From Halomonas litopenaei (GTDB lineage Bacteria > Pseudomonadota > Gammaproteobacteria > Pseudomonadales > Halomonadaceae), in NCBI RefSeq assembly GCF_003045775.1, contig NZ_PXNS01000005.1, forward strand, positions 124,001 through 188,000: 64,000 bases of DNA, given 5' to 3'. The translations under genes were made by a program, and so were the position numbers. Below, piece after piece: positions 9,416 to 21,898 of the stretch (within the stretch, counting starts at the first letter, position 1; each line of letters starts with the position of its first letter). A model generated the notes under the pieces. It saw nothing but the letters and a program-made list of their open reading frames with translations, ran no database searches and was not told the origin of the DNA.

Positions 9416-10179
9416 TACATCCGACCGCCATCGTAGACCCCGGCGCCCGCCTGGCCGACGATGTCGAGGTGGGGCCCTTCAGTGTGATCGGCCCAGACGT
9501 CGAGATTGGCGCCGGGTCGGTCATCGGCCCCCACGTCGTGGTGCAGGGCCCCACCGTGCTGGGCGAGCGTACCCGCATCTTCCAGTTTGCCTCGGTGGGG
9601 GAGGCCTGCCAGGACAAGAAGTACCAGGGCGAGCCGACCCGCCTGGTGATGGGTGACGACAACGTCGTGCGCGAGGGCGTCACCCTGCACCGGGGCACCG
9701 TTCAGGATCGCAGCGAGACCACCATCGGCTCGCGCAACCTGTTCATGGCCTACGTCCACGTCGGCCATGACTGCGTGATCGGCGACGACTGCATCCTGGC
9801 CAATCAGGTCACCCTGGCGGGCCACGTGCACCTGGGCGACTTCGCGATCATTGGCGGGCTATCCGCCATCCATCAGTTCTGTCGTTTCGGCTCCCACGCC
9901 ATGGCAGGCGGTGGCTCGATCATCACCAAGGACACCCCGGACTTCGTGATGATCAACGGCAATCCGGCCCAGGCCCACGGACTCAACGTGGTCGGGCTCA
10001 AGCGCCGCGGCTTTGCGACGGAAGCCATCCGTGCCCTCAGCGAGTCCTACAAGCTGGTGTACCGTCAGGGGCTCACCGTGGAACAGGCCATCGGCGAGAT
10101 CCGCCAGCGCTTCTCGCTGGCCGAGACCGAAGCCTTCGTGGCCTCGATCGAGGCGTCCTCGCGGGGCATCATCCGCTAG
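9412..10179 (+). CDS. lpxA: UDP-N-acetylglucosamine O-acyltransferase
   Basis: First enzyme of lipid A synthesis; transfers 3-hydroxyacyl from ACP to UDP-GlcNAc. 255 aa trimeric left-handed beta-helix with hexapeptide repeats from residue 1. The catalytic His is in [12 protein letters not shown] and the [18 protein letters not shown] segment holds the acyl ruler; aligned by eye the position equal to E. coli Gly173 is Gly. The start is a rare TTG (9412) overlapping the fabZ TGA, chosen because [12 protein letters not shown] begins exactly where the family begins. The conserved C-terminal helical tail ends in RGIIR. Confidence 0.94.
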   Translation: MIHPTAIVDPGARLADDVEVGPFSVIGPDVEIGAGSVIGPHVVVQGPTVLGERTRIFQFASVGEACQDKKYQGEPTRLVMGDDNVVREGVTLHRGTVQDRSETTIGSRNLFMAYVHVGHDCVIGDDCILANQVTLAGHVHLGDFAIIGGLSAIHQFCRFGSHAMAGGGSIITKDTPDFVMINGNPAQAHGLNVVGLKRRGFATEAIRALSESYKLVYRQGLTVEQAIGEIRQRFSLAETEAFVASIEASSRGIIR

Positions 10180-10323
10180 GCAGTCGTCGGCCCGGCGGTC
10201 GGGCCGGCGGTCGGCGCCCGCAGCGGCGGGCGTCAGCCCCAGTGTCGTCGGCCATCTTGATGGCCGTCGTCGGCTTGGGCACCCTTCCATCGTCAGACTT
10301 GTTCAGCCAGTCAGGTATCCGTC

Positions 10324-11607
10324 ATGACCCACGCTGCACGCGATGTCGCCAGCGAGACAGGCTCAATCCGCCGCGTCTACCTGGTGGCCGGTGAACTGTC
10401 CGGCGATATTCTCGGAGCGAGCCTGATGCGCGCGCTCAAGGCGCGTCATCCCGAGGTGGCATTCCGAGGACTGGGTGGCCCGCGCATGATCGCCGAGGGG
10501 CTCGAGTCGTTGTATCCGCTGGAGACCCTGTCGGTGATGGGGCTGGTGGAGGTGATCAAGCACCTGCCAGAGCTGATCCGCGTGCGCCGCACCCTGCGTC
10601 GGGATGCACTGGACTGGGAACCCGACATCATGGTCGGAATCGACGCCCCGGACTTCAATCTTGGCCTCGAGCGCCAGCTGCGCGAATCAGGTGTCACCAC
10701 CGCCCACTACGTCAGCCCGTCTGTATGGGCCTGGCGTCAGGGGCGGGTCAAGGGCATCGCCCGCTCGGTGGACGCCATGCTGACCTTTCTGCCGTTCGAG
10801 GCGGCCTTCTACGTCAAGCACCGGGTGCCGGTGGCCTTCGTCGGCCATCCGTTGGCCGACGAACTGCCGCTGGTCAACGACCGCCGGGCCACGCGCGAGG
10901 CGCTGGGGATTGCCGCCGACGCCCGGGTGCTGGCGTTGCTGCCCGGCTCCCGGCGCAACGAGATCCGCTTCATGGGGGAGACCTTCCTGGAGGCTGCCGA
11001 GCGCCTGGTCAAGGCAAGGCCGGGGCTTGCGGTGGTGATCCCGGCGGCCGCGCCCGAGCGAAGGCAAGAGCTCGAGGCGCTGCTGGCCGCGCGGCCGGCG
11101 CTTGCGGCCTGCGTCAGCCTGCTCGATGGCCAGGCTCGTGAGGCCATGGTGGCAAGCGACCTGGTGCTGCTGGCTTCCGGCACCGCGGCGCTGGAGGCGA
11201 TGCTGTGTCATCGCCCCATGCTGGTGGGCTACCGCATGGCGCCGATGACCCATCGCATCGCTCGGCTGATGGTCAAGACCGAGTGGATCTCGCTGCCCAA
11301 TCTGATCGCCCGCGAATCGCTGGTGCCGGAGTTGATCCAGGACGAGGCCAGCAGCGAGGCCATTGCCACCCGCCTGGGCGAGTTGCTCGACGATGAAGCG
11401 GCGCGGACTGCGCTCGAGGCTCGCTTTGCCGCCATGCACGAGGGGTTGCAGCGTGATGCCAGCCGGCGTGCGGCGGAGACCATCGAAGCGCTGGTAGCGG
11501 GACAGCCGTTGCCGGAAAGCGTATCGCCTCGGCTGGCCGAGGAGGTGGCCGAGGCCACGGCTGATGAAACGGATGATGTCCGTCAGGAGGCTGGCGGTGG
11601 CCGCTGA
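10324..11607 (+). CDS. lpxB: lipid-A-disaccharide synthase
   Basis: GT-B glycosyltransferase joining UDP-2,3-diacylglucosamine and lipid X into the lipid A disaccharide; peripheral inner-membrane protein. 427 aa, somewhat longer than E. coli LpxB (382) because of an N-terminal extension of about 15 residues and an acidic C-terminal tail. Visible motifs are [55 protein letters not shown] and [11 protein letters not shown]. The 144-nt gap from lpxA is very GC-rich with reiterated GTCGTCGGC and GGCGGTCGG words and small hairpins; no clear promoter was seen. Confidence 0.94.
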   Translation: MTHAARDVASETGSIRRVYLVAGELSGDILGASLMRALKARHPEVAFRGLGGPRMIAEGLESLYPLETLSVMGLVEVIKHLPELIRVRRTLRRDALDWEPDIMVGIDAPDFNLGLERQLRESGVTTAHYVSPSVWAWRQGRVKGIARSVDAMLTFLPFEAAFYVKHRVPVAFVGHPLADELPLVNDRRATREALGIAADARVLALLPGSRRNEIRFMGETFLEAAERLVKARPGLAVVIPAAAPERRQELEALLAARPALAACVSLLDGQAREAMVASDLVLLASGTAALEAMLCHRPMLVGYRMAPMTHRIARLMVKTEWISLPNLIARESLVPELIQDEASSEAIATRLGELLDDEAARTALEARFAAMHEGLQRDASRRAAETIEALVAGQPLPESVSPRLAEEVAEATADETDDVRQEAGGGR

Positions 11608-12235
11608 AGCGAAGTCCAGGCGCAGCAACAAGCCTGCCTTGCCGCCGCTGGTGGTGAACTATGATGGCAGCTTGCTGGCCGGTGTCGATGAGGTTGGTCG
11701 AGGGCCGCTGGTGGGCTCGGTGGTGGCAGCGGCGGTGATCCTCGATCCCTCGGTGCCGATCAGCGGACTCAATGACTCCAAGGCGCTGAGTGCCAAGCGT
11801 CGCGAGGCGCTCGACGGCCAGATACGCGAGCATGCTCTGGCCTACCATGTGGCCGAGGCGAGCCCCGAAGAGATCGACCGGCTCAATATCTATCACGCCA
11901 CCCATCTGGCGATGCGCCGGGCCATCGATGGTCTGGCGCCGGCTCCTGAGTACCTGCTGGTGGACGGCAATCGGCTGCCCGGGCATCATGTTCCGGGCCA
12001 GGCCGTGGTCAAGGGCGATGCCCGCCATCCGGCCATCGCCGCCGCCTCCATCCTGGCCAAGGTGGCCCGTGACGCGGCCATGCTGGCCCTCGACGAGCGC
12101 TATCCCGACTACGGCTTCGCCCGCCACAAGGGCTACCCGACGCCTGAGCATCTGGCCGCGCTCGAACGCCTCGGGCCGCTGGCCGAGCATCGCCGGTCGT
12201 TTGCACCGGTAAAGCGTCAACTGGCGCTGTTCTGA
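11597..12235 (+). CDS. rnhB: ribonuclease HII
   Basis: Removes ribonucleotides from DNA and RNA primers. The acidic catalytic set is visible: [11 protein letters not shown] (Asp-Glu), then ILNDSK-type NDSKALS and the third Asp in LLVDGNRL, with [16 protein letters not shown] carrying the substrate-handling residues. The frame is open from 11564, but AGGAGG at 11585-11590 sits 6 nt before GTG 11597, giving 212 aa, so GTG is the best start. It overlaps the lpxB 3' end by 11 nt. Confidence 0.93.
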   Translation: MAAEAKSRRSNKPALPPLVVNYDGSLLAGVDEVGRGPLVGSVVAAAVILDPSVPISGLNDSKALSAKRREALDGQIREHALAYHVAEASPEEIDRLNIYHATHLAMRRAIDGLAPAPEYLLVDGNRLPGHHVPGQAVVKGDARHPAIAAASILAKVARDAAMLALDERYPDYGFARHKGYPTPEHLAALERLGPLAEHRRSFAPVKRQLALF

Positions 12236-12281
12236 CCCGTTTTCACACACCCGCCACGGCGGGTCGAGGTAAGGCTTTCTC

Positions 12282-15791
<3,510 letters not shown>

Positions 15792-15841
15792 CGGCGCGGG
15801 GTTGCGAGGGCGCCTCTAAGACGATCTTGACCCGCTGCGCC

Positions 15842-15869
15842 TTGCGTGGCCCGGTCAGGGTGCGATAAT
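15842..15869 (+). promoter_or_regulatory. promoter upstream of accA
   Basis: TTGCGT (15842-15847), a 16-nt spacer and GATAAT (15864-15869) preceded by TGC form an extended -10 element. It lies 80 nt before the accA start in the dnaE-accA gap. Confidence 0.45.
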
Positions 15870-15949
15870 GCACACCACTTTTTCTTTGCCATGGGTGGGC
15901 TTGCGACGACTGCGTCGCGCCCGCCTGACCATGACCACAAGGCTGGCCC

Positions 15950-16903
15950 ATGAATCCCAACTATCTCGATTTCGAACAGCCCATCGCCGAACTGCAGGCC
16001 AAGATCGAAGAACTGCGTCTGGTCGGCAACGACAGCCAGGTCAGCCTGGCGGACGAAATCTCCCGTCTCGAGGAAAAGAGCCGCAAGCTCACCGAGTCGA
16101 TCTTCAAGGACCTGTCGCCGTGGCAGGTATCCCAGCTGTCGCGCCATCCCCAGCGTCCCTACACCCTGGACTACCTCGAGCACGTATTCACTGACTTCGA
16201 CGAACTGCACGGTGATCGCGAGTTCGCCGATGACGCTGCCATCGTCGGTGGTGTGGCGCGACTCAATGATCGTCCGGTGATGATCATCGGCCACCAGAAG
16301 GGCCGCGACGTCAAGGAGAAGGTGCGCCGCAACTTCGGCATGCCGCGGCCGGAAGGCTATCGCAAGGCCTGCCGTCTGATGGAGATGGCCGAGCGCTTCA
16401 AGATGCCGGTGCTGACCTTTATCGACACCCCTGGTGCCTACCCGGGCATCGACGCCGAGGAGCGCGGTCAGAGCGAGGCCATCGCCTACAATCTGGCGGT
16501 GATGTCGCGGCTTGAGACGCCGATCATTTCCACCGTGGTGGGCGAAGGCGGCTCCGGCGGCGCCCTGGCCATCGGCGTGTGCGACGAGCTGATGATGCTT
16601 GAATACTCCACCTACTCGGTGATCTCGCCGGAGGGCTGTGCCTCGATCTTGTGGAAGAGCGCCGAGCGGGCTAGCGACGCCGCCCAGGCCATGGGGATCA
16701 CCGCCAGCCGTCTCAAGGAGCTGGGCTTCGTCGACACCCTGATCAAGGAACCCCTGGGCGGCGCCCATCGCTTCCCCCATGAAACCGCCACCCGGGTCCG
16801 CGACGCCATCGGCGAAAGCCTCGAGCGCCTCGACGCCATGGATACCGCGGCACTGCTCGAACGTCGTTACGAGCGTCTGATGAGCTACGGCGCCCCGGCC
16901 TGA
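15950..16903 (+). CDS. accA: acetyl-CoA carboxylase carboxyltransferase subunit alpha
   Basis: Alpha half of the carboxyltransferase that moves CO2 from biotin (AccB) to acetyl-CoA to give malonyl-CoA, the first committed step of fatty acid synthesis; works with AccD. 317 aa (E. coli 319). The crotonase-like core carries [23 protein letters not shown] and [15 protein letters not shown], which form the oxyanion holes and CoA pocket. The start [19 protein letters not shown] is the standard family N-terminus. A 29-bp stretch of its 3' end is repeated 54 nt downstream (see repeat), and a strong hairpin follows. Confidence 0.96.
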   Translation: MNPNYLDFEQPIAELQAKIEELRLVGNDSQVSLADEISRLEEKSRKLTESIFKDLSPWQVSQLSRHPQRPYTLDYLEHVFTDFDELHGDREFADDAAIVGGVARLNDRPVMIIGHQKGRDVKEKVRRNFGMPRPEGYRKACRLMEMAERFKMPVLTFIDTPGAYPGIDAEERGQSEAIAYNLAVMSRLETPIISTVVGEGGSGGALAIGVCDELMMLEYSTYSVISPEGCASILWKSAERASDAAQAMGITASRLKELGFVDTLIKEPLGGAHRFPHETATRVRDAIGESLERLDAMDTAALLERRYERLMSYGAPA

Positions 16904-16953
16904 GCCCGAACGCTCTGCATCGATGAGCGTCTGATGAGCCACGGCGCCCCGGC
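16871..16953 (+). repeat. 29-bp duplication of the accA 3' end
   Basis: Bases 16871-16899, the last codons of accA, reappear at 16925-16953 with a single T-to-C difference, a spacing of 54 nt. The copy begins GAGCGTCTGATGAGC in both cases and stops just after the CGCCCCGGC block. The second copy lies in non-coding sequence. Confidence 0.9.
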
Positions 16954-17015
16954 GTCAGTGACGCAATTGGCGTAAGTGGCGCGGGCAAGTTCCCCGCGTC
17001 TGGCGTCGACCCAGC

Positions 17016-17042
17016 GGCCCCCATCGTCCTGCGATGGGGGCC
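17016..17042 (+). terminator. hairpin downstream of accA
   Basis: GGCCCCCATCG (17016-17026), loop TCCTG, CGATGGGGGCC (17032-17042): an 11-bp perfect stem. No T-run follows (GTATGC), so it may be a transcript-end stabiliser or a weak terminator rather than a canonical intrinsic one. Confidence 0.55.
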
Positions 17043-17092
17043 GTATGCATAGTAGGTGCCACCGCCCACCCTGACCCTCAGGAATCGCCGAC

Positions 17093-18379
17093 ATGCCGAC
17101 GTCTCCCACCCTTGAAGCGCGAATCGAGCGGGCCCTCGACCGGGTGCCGCCGGAGCGGTCGTTGTGGATCGCGCTGTCCGGCGGGCTCGACTCCTGCGTG
17201 CTGCTGGCGCTGGCGGCAAGGGTCTGCGGGCAGCGGTCGCGCCGATTGCGGGCGATCCACGTGCACCATGGCCTGCAGGCGGCGGCGGATGACTTCGAGC
17301 GCCACTGTCGCAGGCTATGCGCGCAGCTGGGGGTAACCCTCGAGGTCGTCCGGGCAAGGGTGGACCGTACCTCCGGCAAGGGCCTGGAGGCGGCGGCGCG
17401 CCAGGCGCGCTACGACGCCTTCGTCGAATGCCTGGACGCCGGTGATGTGCTGTGGCTGGCCCAGCACCGTGATGACCAGGCCGAGACGCTGCTGCTGGCC
17501 GCACTCAGGCGCGCAGGCGTTGCGGGCCTTGCCGCCATGCCTGCGCGGCGTGAGGAGCGTGGCCTTTCGATCGAGCGCCCCTTGCTGGAGGTCCGGCGAA
17601 GCGAACTGGAAGCCGAAGCCCGGCGTCGCGGGCTCGATTGGGTCGAGGACCCCAGCAACGCCAGTCGCGAGTTCGATCGCAACTATCTGCGTCATGAGGT
17701 GGTGCCGGCGCTGACGCAGCGCTGGCCCGACGCCGCGGATGCCCTGGCGGCGAGCGCCCGGCATGCCGGCGAGGCGGCGGCACTGCTGGACGAATACGCG
17801 CTTGAGGATCTGGCGCGGCTGGGTGGCGACCCCGCCAGGCTGGAACTCGAGGGCCTGCTGTCGCTGTCACGGCGCCGTCAGCGCTGGATGATCGGGCTGT
17901 GCCTGCGTCGGCTGGGACTTGCGCCGGCACCGGGACCACGGTTGGACGATCTGCTTGAGCAATGCCATGCCCGGCGTGACGCCGAGGTCAAGGTGAGCTG
18001 GCCCGGGGCAGAGGCGCGGCTCTGGCGCGGTGCGTTGTGGCTGATGGGGGAGGGTGCCGGAGATCCGCTGGAGGTTGCCGAAGGCCCCTGGTCGCCAGGG
18101 AGCGCCCTGGTGGTCGCGGGGGTGTCGATGAAGCTGCCGACGACAGAGGAGGAAACGCCGCTGCCACTGTGGCTGCGCCAGCGCCAGGGCGGCGAAAGGC
18201 TGAGGCTTGCCGGGCGAGGAAGTCGCGACCTGAAGCGGCTGCTGCAGGAAGCTGGTGTGCCGCCCTGGCGGCGTGCCCAGGTGCTGGTGGTGTGGCAGGG
18301 CGAGGTCTGTGTGGCTGCGCTGGACGCCGGCAGGGGGTGCTGGATCGCCCTGGCCGAGGGCTGGACGGCGTCGCCCTGA
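17093..18379 (+). CDS. tilS: tRNA(Ile)-lysidine synthetase
   Basis: Modifies C34 of the tRNA-Ile with CAU anticodon to lysidine, switching its identity from Met to Ile; essential. 428 aa. The N-type ATP pyrophosphatase P-loop SGGLDS is at residues 29-34. Next come HVHHGLQ, AQHRDDQAETLLLAALRRAGVAGL and RPLLEVRRSEL, the family's substrate signatures, then the TilS-specific C-terminal domain (RLAGRGSRDLKRLLQEAGVP). The ATG at 17093 puts the P-loop at the expected distance. It is the usual neighbour of accA. Confidence 0.94.
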   Translation: MPTSPTLEARIERALDRVPPERSLWIALSGGLDSCVLLALAARVCGQRSRRLRAIHVHHGLQAAADDFERHCRRLCAQLGVTLEVVRARVDRTSGKGLEAAARQARYDAFVECLDAGDVLWLAQHRDDQAETLLLAALRRAGVAGLAAMPARREERGLSIERPLLEVRRSELEAEARRRGLDWVEDPSNASREFDRNYLRHEVVPALTQRWPDAADALAASARHAGEAAALLDEYALEDLARLGGDPARLELEGLLSLSRRRQRWMIGLCLRRLGLAPAPGPRLDDLLEQCHARRDAEVKVSWPGAEARLWRGALWLMGEGAGDPLEVAEGPWSPGSALVVAGVSMKLPTTEEETPLPLWLRQRQGGERLRLAGRGSRDLKRLLQEAGVPPWRRAQVLVVWQGEVCVAALDAGRGCWIALAEGWTASP

Positions 18380-18410
18380 CGGGCAACGCCTGGGGCCGGC
18401 TGATGGCTTG

Positions 18411-18514
18411 GCCAAGGGCTCTGGCCGTGGCATTTGACCAAGGGCTCTGGCCATGGCTTCTGGCCAAGGGCTCTGGCCGTGACTTCTGGGCAATGGCTCT
18501 GGCCAGGGACCGTG
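18411..18514. repeat. four tandem 26-bp repeats between tilS and ppx
   Basis: Units start at 18411, 18437, 18463 and 18489 with an exact 26-nt period. The core is gCCAAGGGCTCTGGCC followed by a more variable 10 nt; the fourth unit has more changes. The array lies between the convergent stop codons of tilS and ppx, so it is transcribed from both sides unless termination intervenes. Not palindromic enough for a BIME/REP and too short and unspaced for CRISPR. Confidence 0.85.
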
Positions 18515-18523
18515 TGAGAGGGC

Positions 18524-20083
18524 TCAGGCTTCGGCGTGGGCCGTGCTCGCGTGCAGCTTGAGCGCGAAGTCGGTATTGGCCAGGTAGTCGGCCTCGCGCT
18601 CCAGGTCGGTGCACAAGAGGCCTGGCTCGTCGCCGCCCTGGTAGTGCAGATGCAGGACCTCGCCGTCCACCTCGAGCCGCGGCGTCGCCGGCGGCTGCTC
18701 CGGGCGCGAATGGTTGAGGATCACCGCCAGTCGAAGCAGGCGTGCCAGGCGCTGGCTGTCACGCTGTTCGGCCTTCGGCAACAGCTGCCATTCCTTGCTC
18801 GGGAACTTGCGTCGGTGGGCGCGGACCAGGAAGGCCAGCAGGCGCTGTTCCGGGCGCGAGAAGCCGGCCAGATCCGAGTGCTCGAGCAGATAGGCGCCGT
18901 GGCGATGGAACTGACTGTGCGAGATCGACTGGCCGATCTCGTGCACCCAGGCGGCCCACTCCAGATAGCGGCCACGTTCCTCATCGAGCCCCCAGTCGTC
19001 GGCGACCTGGGCGAACAGCGCCTTGGCCGAGGCGGCCACATTGTCGGCCTGGCGAACGTCGACGGCGTTGTAGCGGGCCAGGGTCTCCAGGCTCTTTAGA
19101 CGCGAGTCCTCGGGACTGTTGCGGCCAGCCATGTCGTAGAGCACCCCTTCACGCAGGGCGCCGTCGGCGTAGCGCATTTCGCTGAGGTCGAAGGCCTCGA
19201 AGATCGCGCACAGAATCGCGACACCGGCGGGAAAGACCCGGGCACGATCGGCCTTGAGCCCGTCCATGGAGACCTTGTCGAGCTGCTTGGTCTTGATCAA
19301 GCGCTTTCTCAACTTGGCCAGACCGTCGCGAGTGATCACTCCTTCCGGCGCGTCGCCTGCCGCGTGCATCACCGCCGCCGCCGCCTTGATGGTGCCGCTG
19401 GAGCCCACCGGGTCATCCCAGCCCAGACGCTGGTAGGGTCTGCGGATATTAGCCAGTTCCGACAACGCCGCGAGTTCGGCGTTGCGCATGCGCTTCTCGC
19501 TGATATCGCCGTCGCCGAAGAAGCGTCGGGTAAAGGTCACGCAGCCCATGGAGAGGCTTTCCAGCGCCTTGGGTTCGAACTGTTCGCCGATGATGAACTC
19601 GGTGGAACCGCCGCCGATATCGACGATCAGCCGGCGCCCGTTCTCGGCCAGGGCGTGGGCCGCGCCGAGGTAGATCAGGCGTGCCTCCTCGCGCCCGGCG
19701 ATGATCTCGATGCGCGTGCCGAGCATGGCCTCGGCGCGGTCGATCAACTCCTGGCTATTGTGGGCATCGCGCAGGGCGTTGGTGCCCACCACCCGCATAC
19801 GCGAGGCGGGGATGCCCTCGAGAAAGGGCGCAAAGCGAGCCAGGCAGTCCAGCGCCCGCGTCATGGCGTCCTCGTTGAGGTAGCCGTCGTCGTCCAGGCC
19901 CGCCGCCAGCTGGACCTTTTCGCCCAGCCGCGCCACCACCTGCAGCCGGTCATCCTGATAGTTGGCCACCAGCAGGTGAAAGCTGTTGGAGCCCAGATCG
20001 ATGGCGGCCAGGCGGGCGGGGTCCTTGGTGGCGTCGTGGGGCGACTCGCGCAGGGTGCTGAGCGTATCCGAGGGTTGATTCAT
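18524..20083 (-). CDS. ppx: exopolyphosphatase (Ppx/GppA family)
   Basis: Hydrolyses terminal phosphates of polyphosphate and/or converts pppGpp to ppGpp. 519 aa (E. coli Ppx 513). The actin-like ATPase fold motifs are visible: AAIDLGSNSFHLLVA (phosphate 1), VGTNALRDA, the catalytic Glu region GREEARLIYLGAAHAL, and VDIGGGSTEFIIG (phosphate 2). An HD-like C-terminal helical domain follows (HEIGQSISHSQFHRHGAYLLEHSDL). It is convergent with tilS and divergent from rho. ppk lies 14 kb away, not in an operon with it. Confidence 0.92.
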   Translation of the reverse strand: MNQPSDTLSTLRESPHDATKDPARLAAIDLGSNSFHLLVANYQDDRLQVVARLGEKVQLAAGLDDDGYLNEDAMTRALDCLARFAPFLEGIPASRMRVVGTNALRDAHNSQELIDRAEAMLGTRIEIIAGREEARLIYLGAAHALAENGRRLIVDIGGGSTEFIIGEQFEPKALESLSMGCVTFTRRFFGDGDISEKRMRNAELAALSELANIRRPYQRLGWDDPVGSSGTIKAAAAVMHAAGDAPEGVITRDGLAKLRKRLIKTKQLDKVSMDGLKADRARVFPAGVAILCAIFEAFDLSEMRYADGALREGVLYDMAGRNSPEDSRLKSLETLARYNAVDVRQADNVAASAKALFAQVADDWGLDEERGRYLEWAAWVHEIGQSISHSQFHRHGAYLLEHSDLAGFSRPEQRLLAFLVRAHRRKFPSKEWQLLPKAEQRDSQRLARLLRLAVILNHSRPEQPPATPRLEVDGEVLHLHYQGGDEPGLLCTDLEREADYLANTDFALKLHASTAHAEA

Positions 20084-20521
20084 GGCGGGTCCTTCACTGG
20101 AGATGGATCAAGGTTGCGTTTCGCCCCGGGGGATGTCAATGATCCGGGTCCGCCACGGGGCTTGCGTTCCCCTTCCGGCTTGTCTAGTATCGGGTCATTC
20201 GCCTGTTTCGAATGTGTTTTCCCGGTCGCGCCGCCGCCGCGACGTGACCATCCCAAGTCGTCAGACAGCCCGCACGACGTCAGCTCCGCTCCCGGCCAAG
20301 GCCCCGGCCCAAGCCCGCGAGACGCTGGCAACGGCGAATGAACCTGCTCCCTCGTCCAGACGCTGGCGTGGATCTCCCCTCCGGAGAATCCAGTCAATGG
20401 CCCTATTATCTTTACCTGGCCTCGCACGAGCAGCCTCGGGCTCTGAACGCACTCAATCGGCGTGTCTTTTCGCCCCTCGGCGCCTTGCCGCCCGGCTTCC
20501 ACGAGTAATTTCTGAACTCTG
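20084..20521 (+). promoter_or_regulatory. ppx-rho intergenic region and long rho leader
   Basis: 438 nt separate the divergent ppx and rho starts. A possible rho promoter is TTGCGT (20162-20167), 17 nt, TAGTAT (20185-20190), which would give a leader of about 325 nt. The downstream part is C-rich and G-poor in places (e.g. 20279-20330), resembling a rut-like tract, as expected if Rho attenuates its own gene as in E. coli. No trxA is present here, unlike the common trxA-rho order. No convincing ORF was found. Confidence 0.4.
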
Positions 20522-21781
20522 ATGAATCTGACCGAACTCAAGCAAAAGCCCGTGCCGGAGCTTCTCGATATCGCCCGCGAGATGGGTATCGACAACCTGG
20601 CCCGGTCCCGCAAGCAGGACATCATCTTTGCCATCCTGAAGAAGCACGCCAAGAGCGGCGAAGACATCTTCGGCGATGGCGTGCTGGAGATCCTTCAGGA
20701 CGGTTTCGGATTCCTGCGCAGCGCCGACAGCTCCTACCTGGCCGGCCCCGACGATATCTATGTGTCGCCGTCCCAGATCCGGCGCTTCAACCTGCGCAAG
20801 GGCGACACCATCTCCGGCAAGATTCGCCCGCCGAAAGAAGGCGAGCGCTACTTCGCGCTGTTGAAGGTCAGCCAGATCAACCTGGACCGGCCGGAGAACG
20901 CCAAGCACAAGATCCTGTTCGAGAACCTCACGCCGCTGTTTCCGCAGGACCGTCTGCGCATGGAGATCGGCAATGGTTCCACCGAGGATCTGACCGCGCG
21001 CATCATCGACCTGACCGCACCCATCGGCAAGGGCCAGCGTGGCCTGATCGTGTCGCCGCCCAAGGCGGGCAAGACGCTGATGTTGCAGAACATCGCCACC
21101 TCGATCACGCGTAACAACCCCGAGTGCCAGTTGATCGTGCTGCTGATCGACGAGCGCCCCGAGGAGGTCACCGAGATGTCGCGCACCGTGCGCGGCGAAG
21201 TGGTCGCCTCGACCTTCGACGAGCCGCCGGCGCGTCACGTCCAGGTGGCCGAGATGGTGATCGAGAAGGCCAAGCGTCTGGTCGAGCACAAGAAGGACGT
21301 GGTCATCCTGCTCGATTCCATCACCCGTCTGGCGCGCGCCTACAACACCGTGGTGCCGTCCTCCGGCAAGGTGCTGACCGGTGGTGTCGACGCCCACGCC
21401 CTGGAAAAGCCCAAGCGCTTCTTCGGTGCCGCGCGTAACATCGAGGAAGGCGGCAGCCTGACCATCATCGCCACGGCCCTGGTGGACACCGGCTCCAAGA
21501 TGGACGAGGTGATCTTCGAGGAGTTCAAGGGCACCGGTAACATGGAAGCCCACCTGGATCGCCGTCTGGCCGAGCGTCGCGTCTATCCCGCGCTCAACAT
21601 CCGCCGCAGCGGCACCCGTCGTGAGGACCTGATCGCCTCCGACGAGGAGATGCAGCGCATGTGGATCCTGCGCAAGCTGCTCAACCCGATGGACGATACC
21701 GCGGCCACCGAGTTCCTGATCGACCGACTCAAGGACACCAAGACCAACCTCGAATTCTTCGAGGCGATGAAGCGCCGCTAG
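20522..21781 (+). CDS. rho: transcription termination factor Rho
   Basis: Hexameric RNA-dependent ATPase that ends transcription at rut sites. 419 aa, exactly the E. coli length. The N-terminal helix bundle ([18 protein letters not shown]) and cold-shock RNA-binding domain ([29 protein letters not shown], split here by position) come first. The Walker A motif SPPKAGKT is near residue 178 and Walker [11 protein letters not shown]. The Q and R loops follow, ending in [13 protein letters not shown]. The start is the first ATG after a long leader. Confidence 0.97.
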   Translation: MNLTELKQKPVPELLDIAREMGIDNLARSRKQDIIFAILKKHAKSGEDIFGDGVLEILQDGFGFLRSADSSYLAGPDDIYVSPSQIRRFNLRKGDTISGKIRPPKEGERYFALLKVSQINLDRPENAKHKILFENLTPLFPQDRLRMEIGNGSTEDLTARIIDLTAPIGKGQRGLIVSPPKAGKTLMLQNIATSITRNNPECQLIVLLIDERPEEVTEMSRTVRGEVVASTFDEPPARHVQVAEMVIEKAKRLVEHKKDVVILLDSITRLARAYNTVVPSSGKVLTGGVDAHALEKPKRFFGAARNIEEGGSLTIIATALVDTGSKMDEVIFEEFKGTGNMEAHLDRRLAERRVYPALNIRRSGTRREDLIASDEEMQRMWILRKLLNPMDDTAATEFLIDRLKDTKTNLEFFEAMKRR

Positions 21782-21846
21782 CGTTGGCCAACGCCGCGCC
21801 TGGGCGGTCGCCAGACGCAAGGTCCAGGTGACCGAGGTCAAGACGA

Positions 21847-21873
21847 GGGGCAGCATGCTATGCTGCCCCTTTT
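21847..21873 (+). terminator. intrinsic terminator of rho
   Basis: GGGGCAGCAT (21847-21856), loop GCT, ATGCTGCCCC (21860-21869), then TTTT: a 10-bp perfect stem with a U-tract. It lies between rho and ubiD, so ubiD needs its own promoter or read-through. Confidence 0.85.
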
Positions 21874-21898
21874 GTGTTCAGGGGAGCGAGGCAATCGC

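Noticed and set aside
18411..18514. CRISPR or REP/BIME element
   Set aside because: 26-bp units have no spacers and no strong internal palindrome.
20082..20522. 146-aa plus-strand ORF before rho
   Set aside because: Arg/Ser/Pro-rich composition typical of chance frames; overlaps the divergent promoter region.
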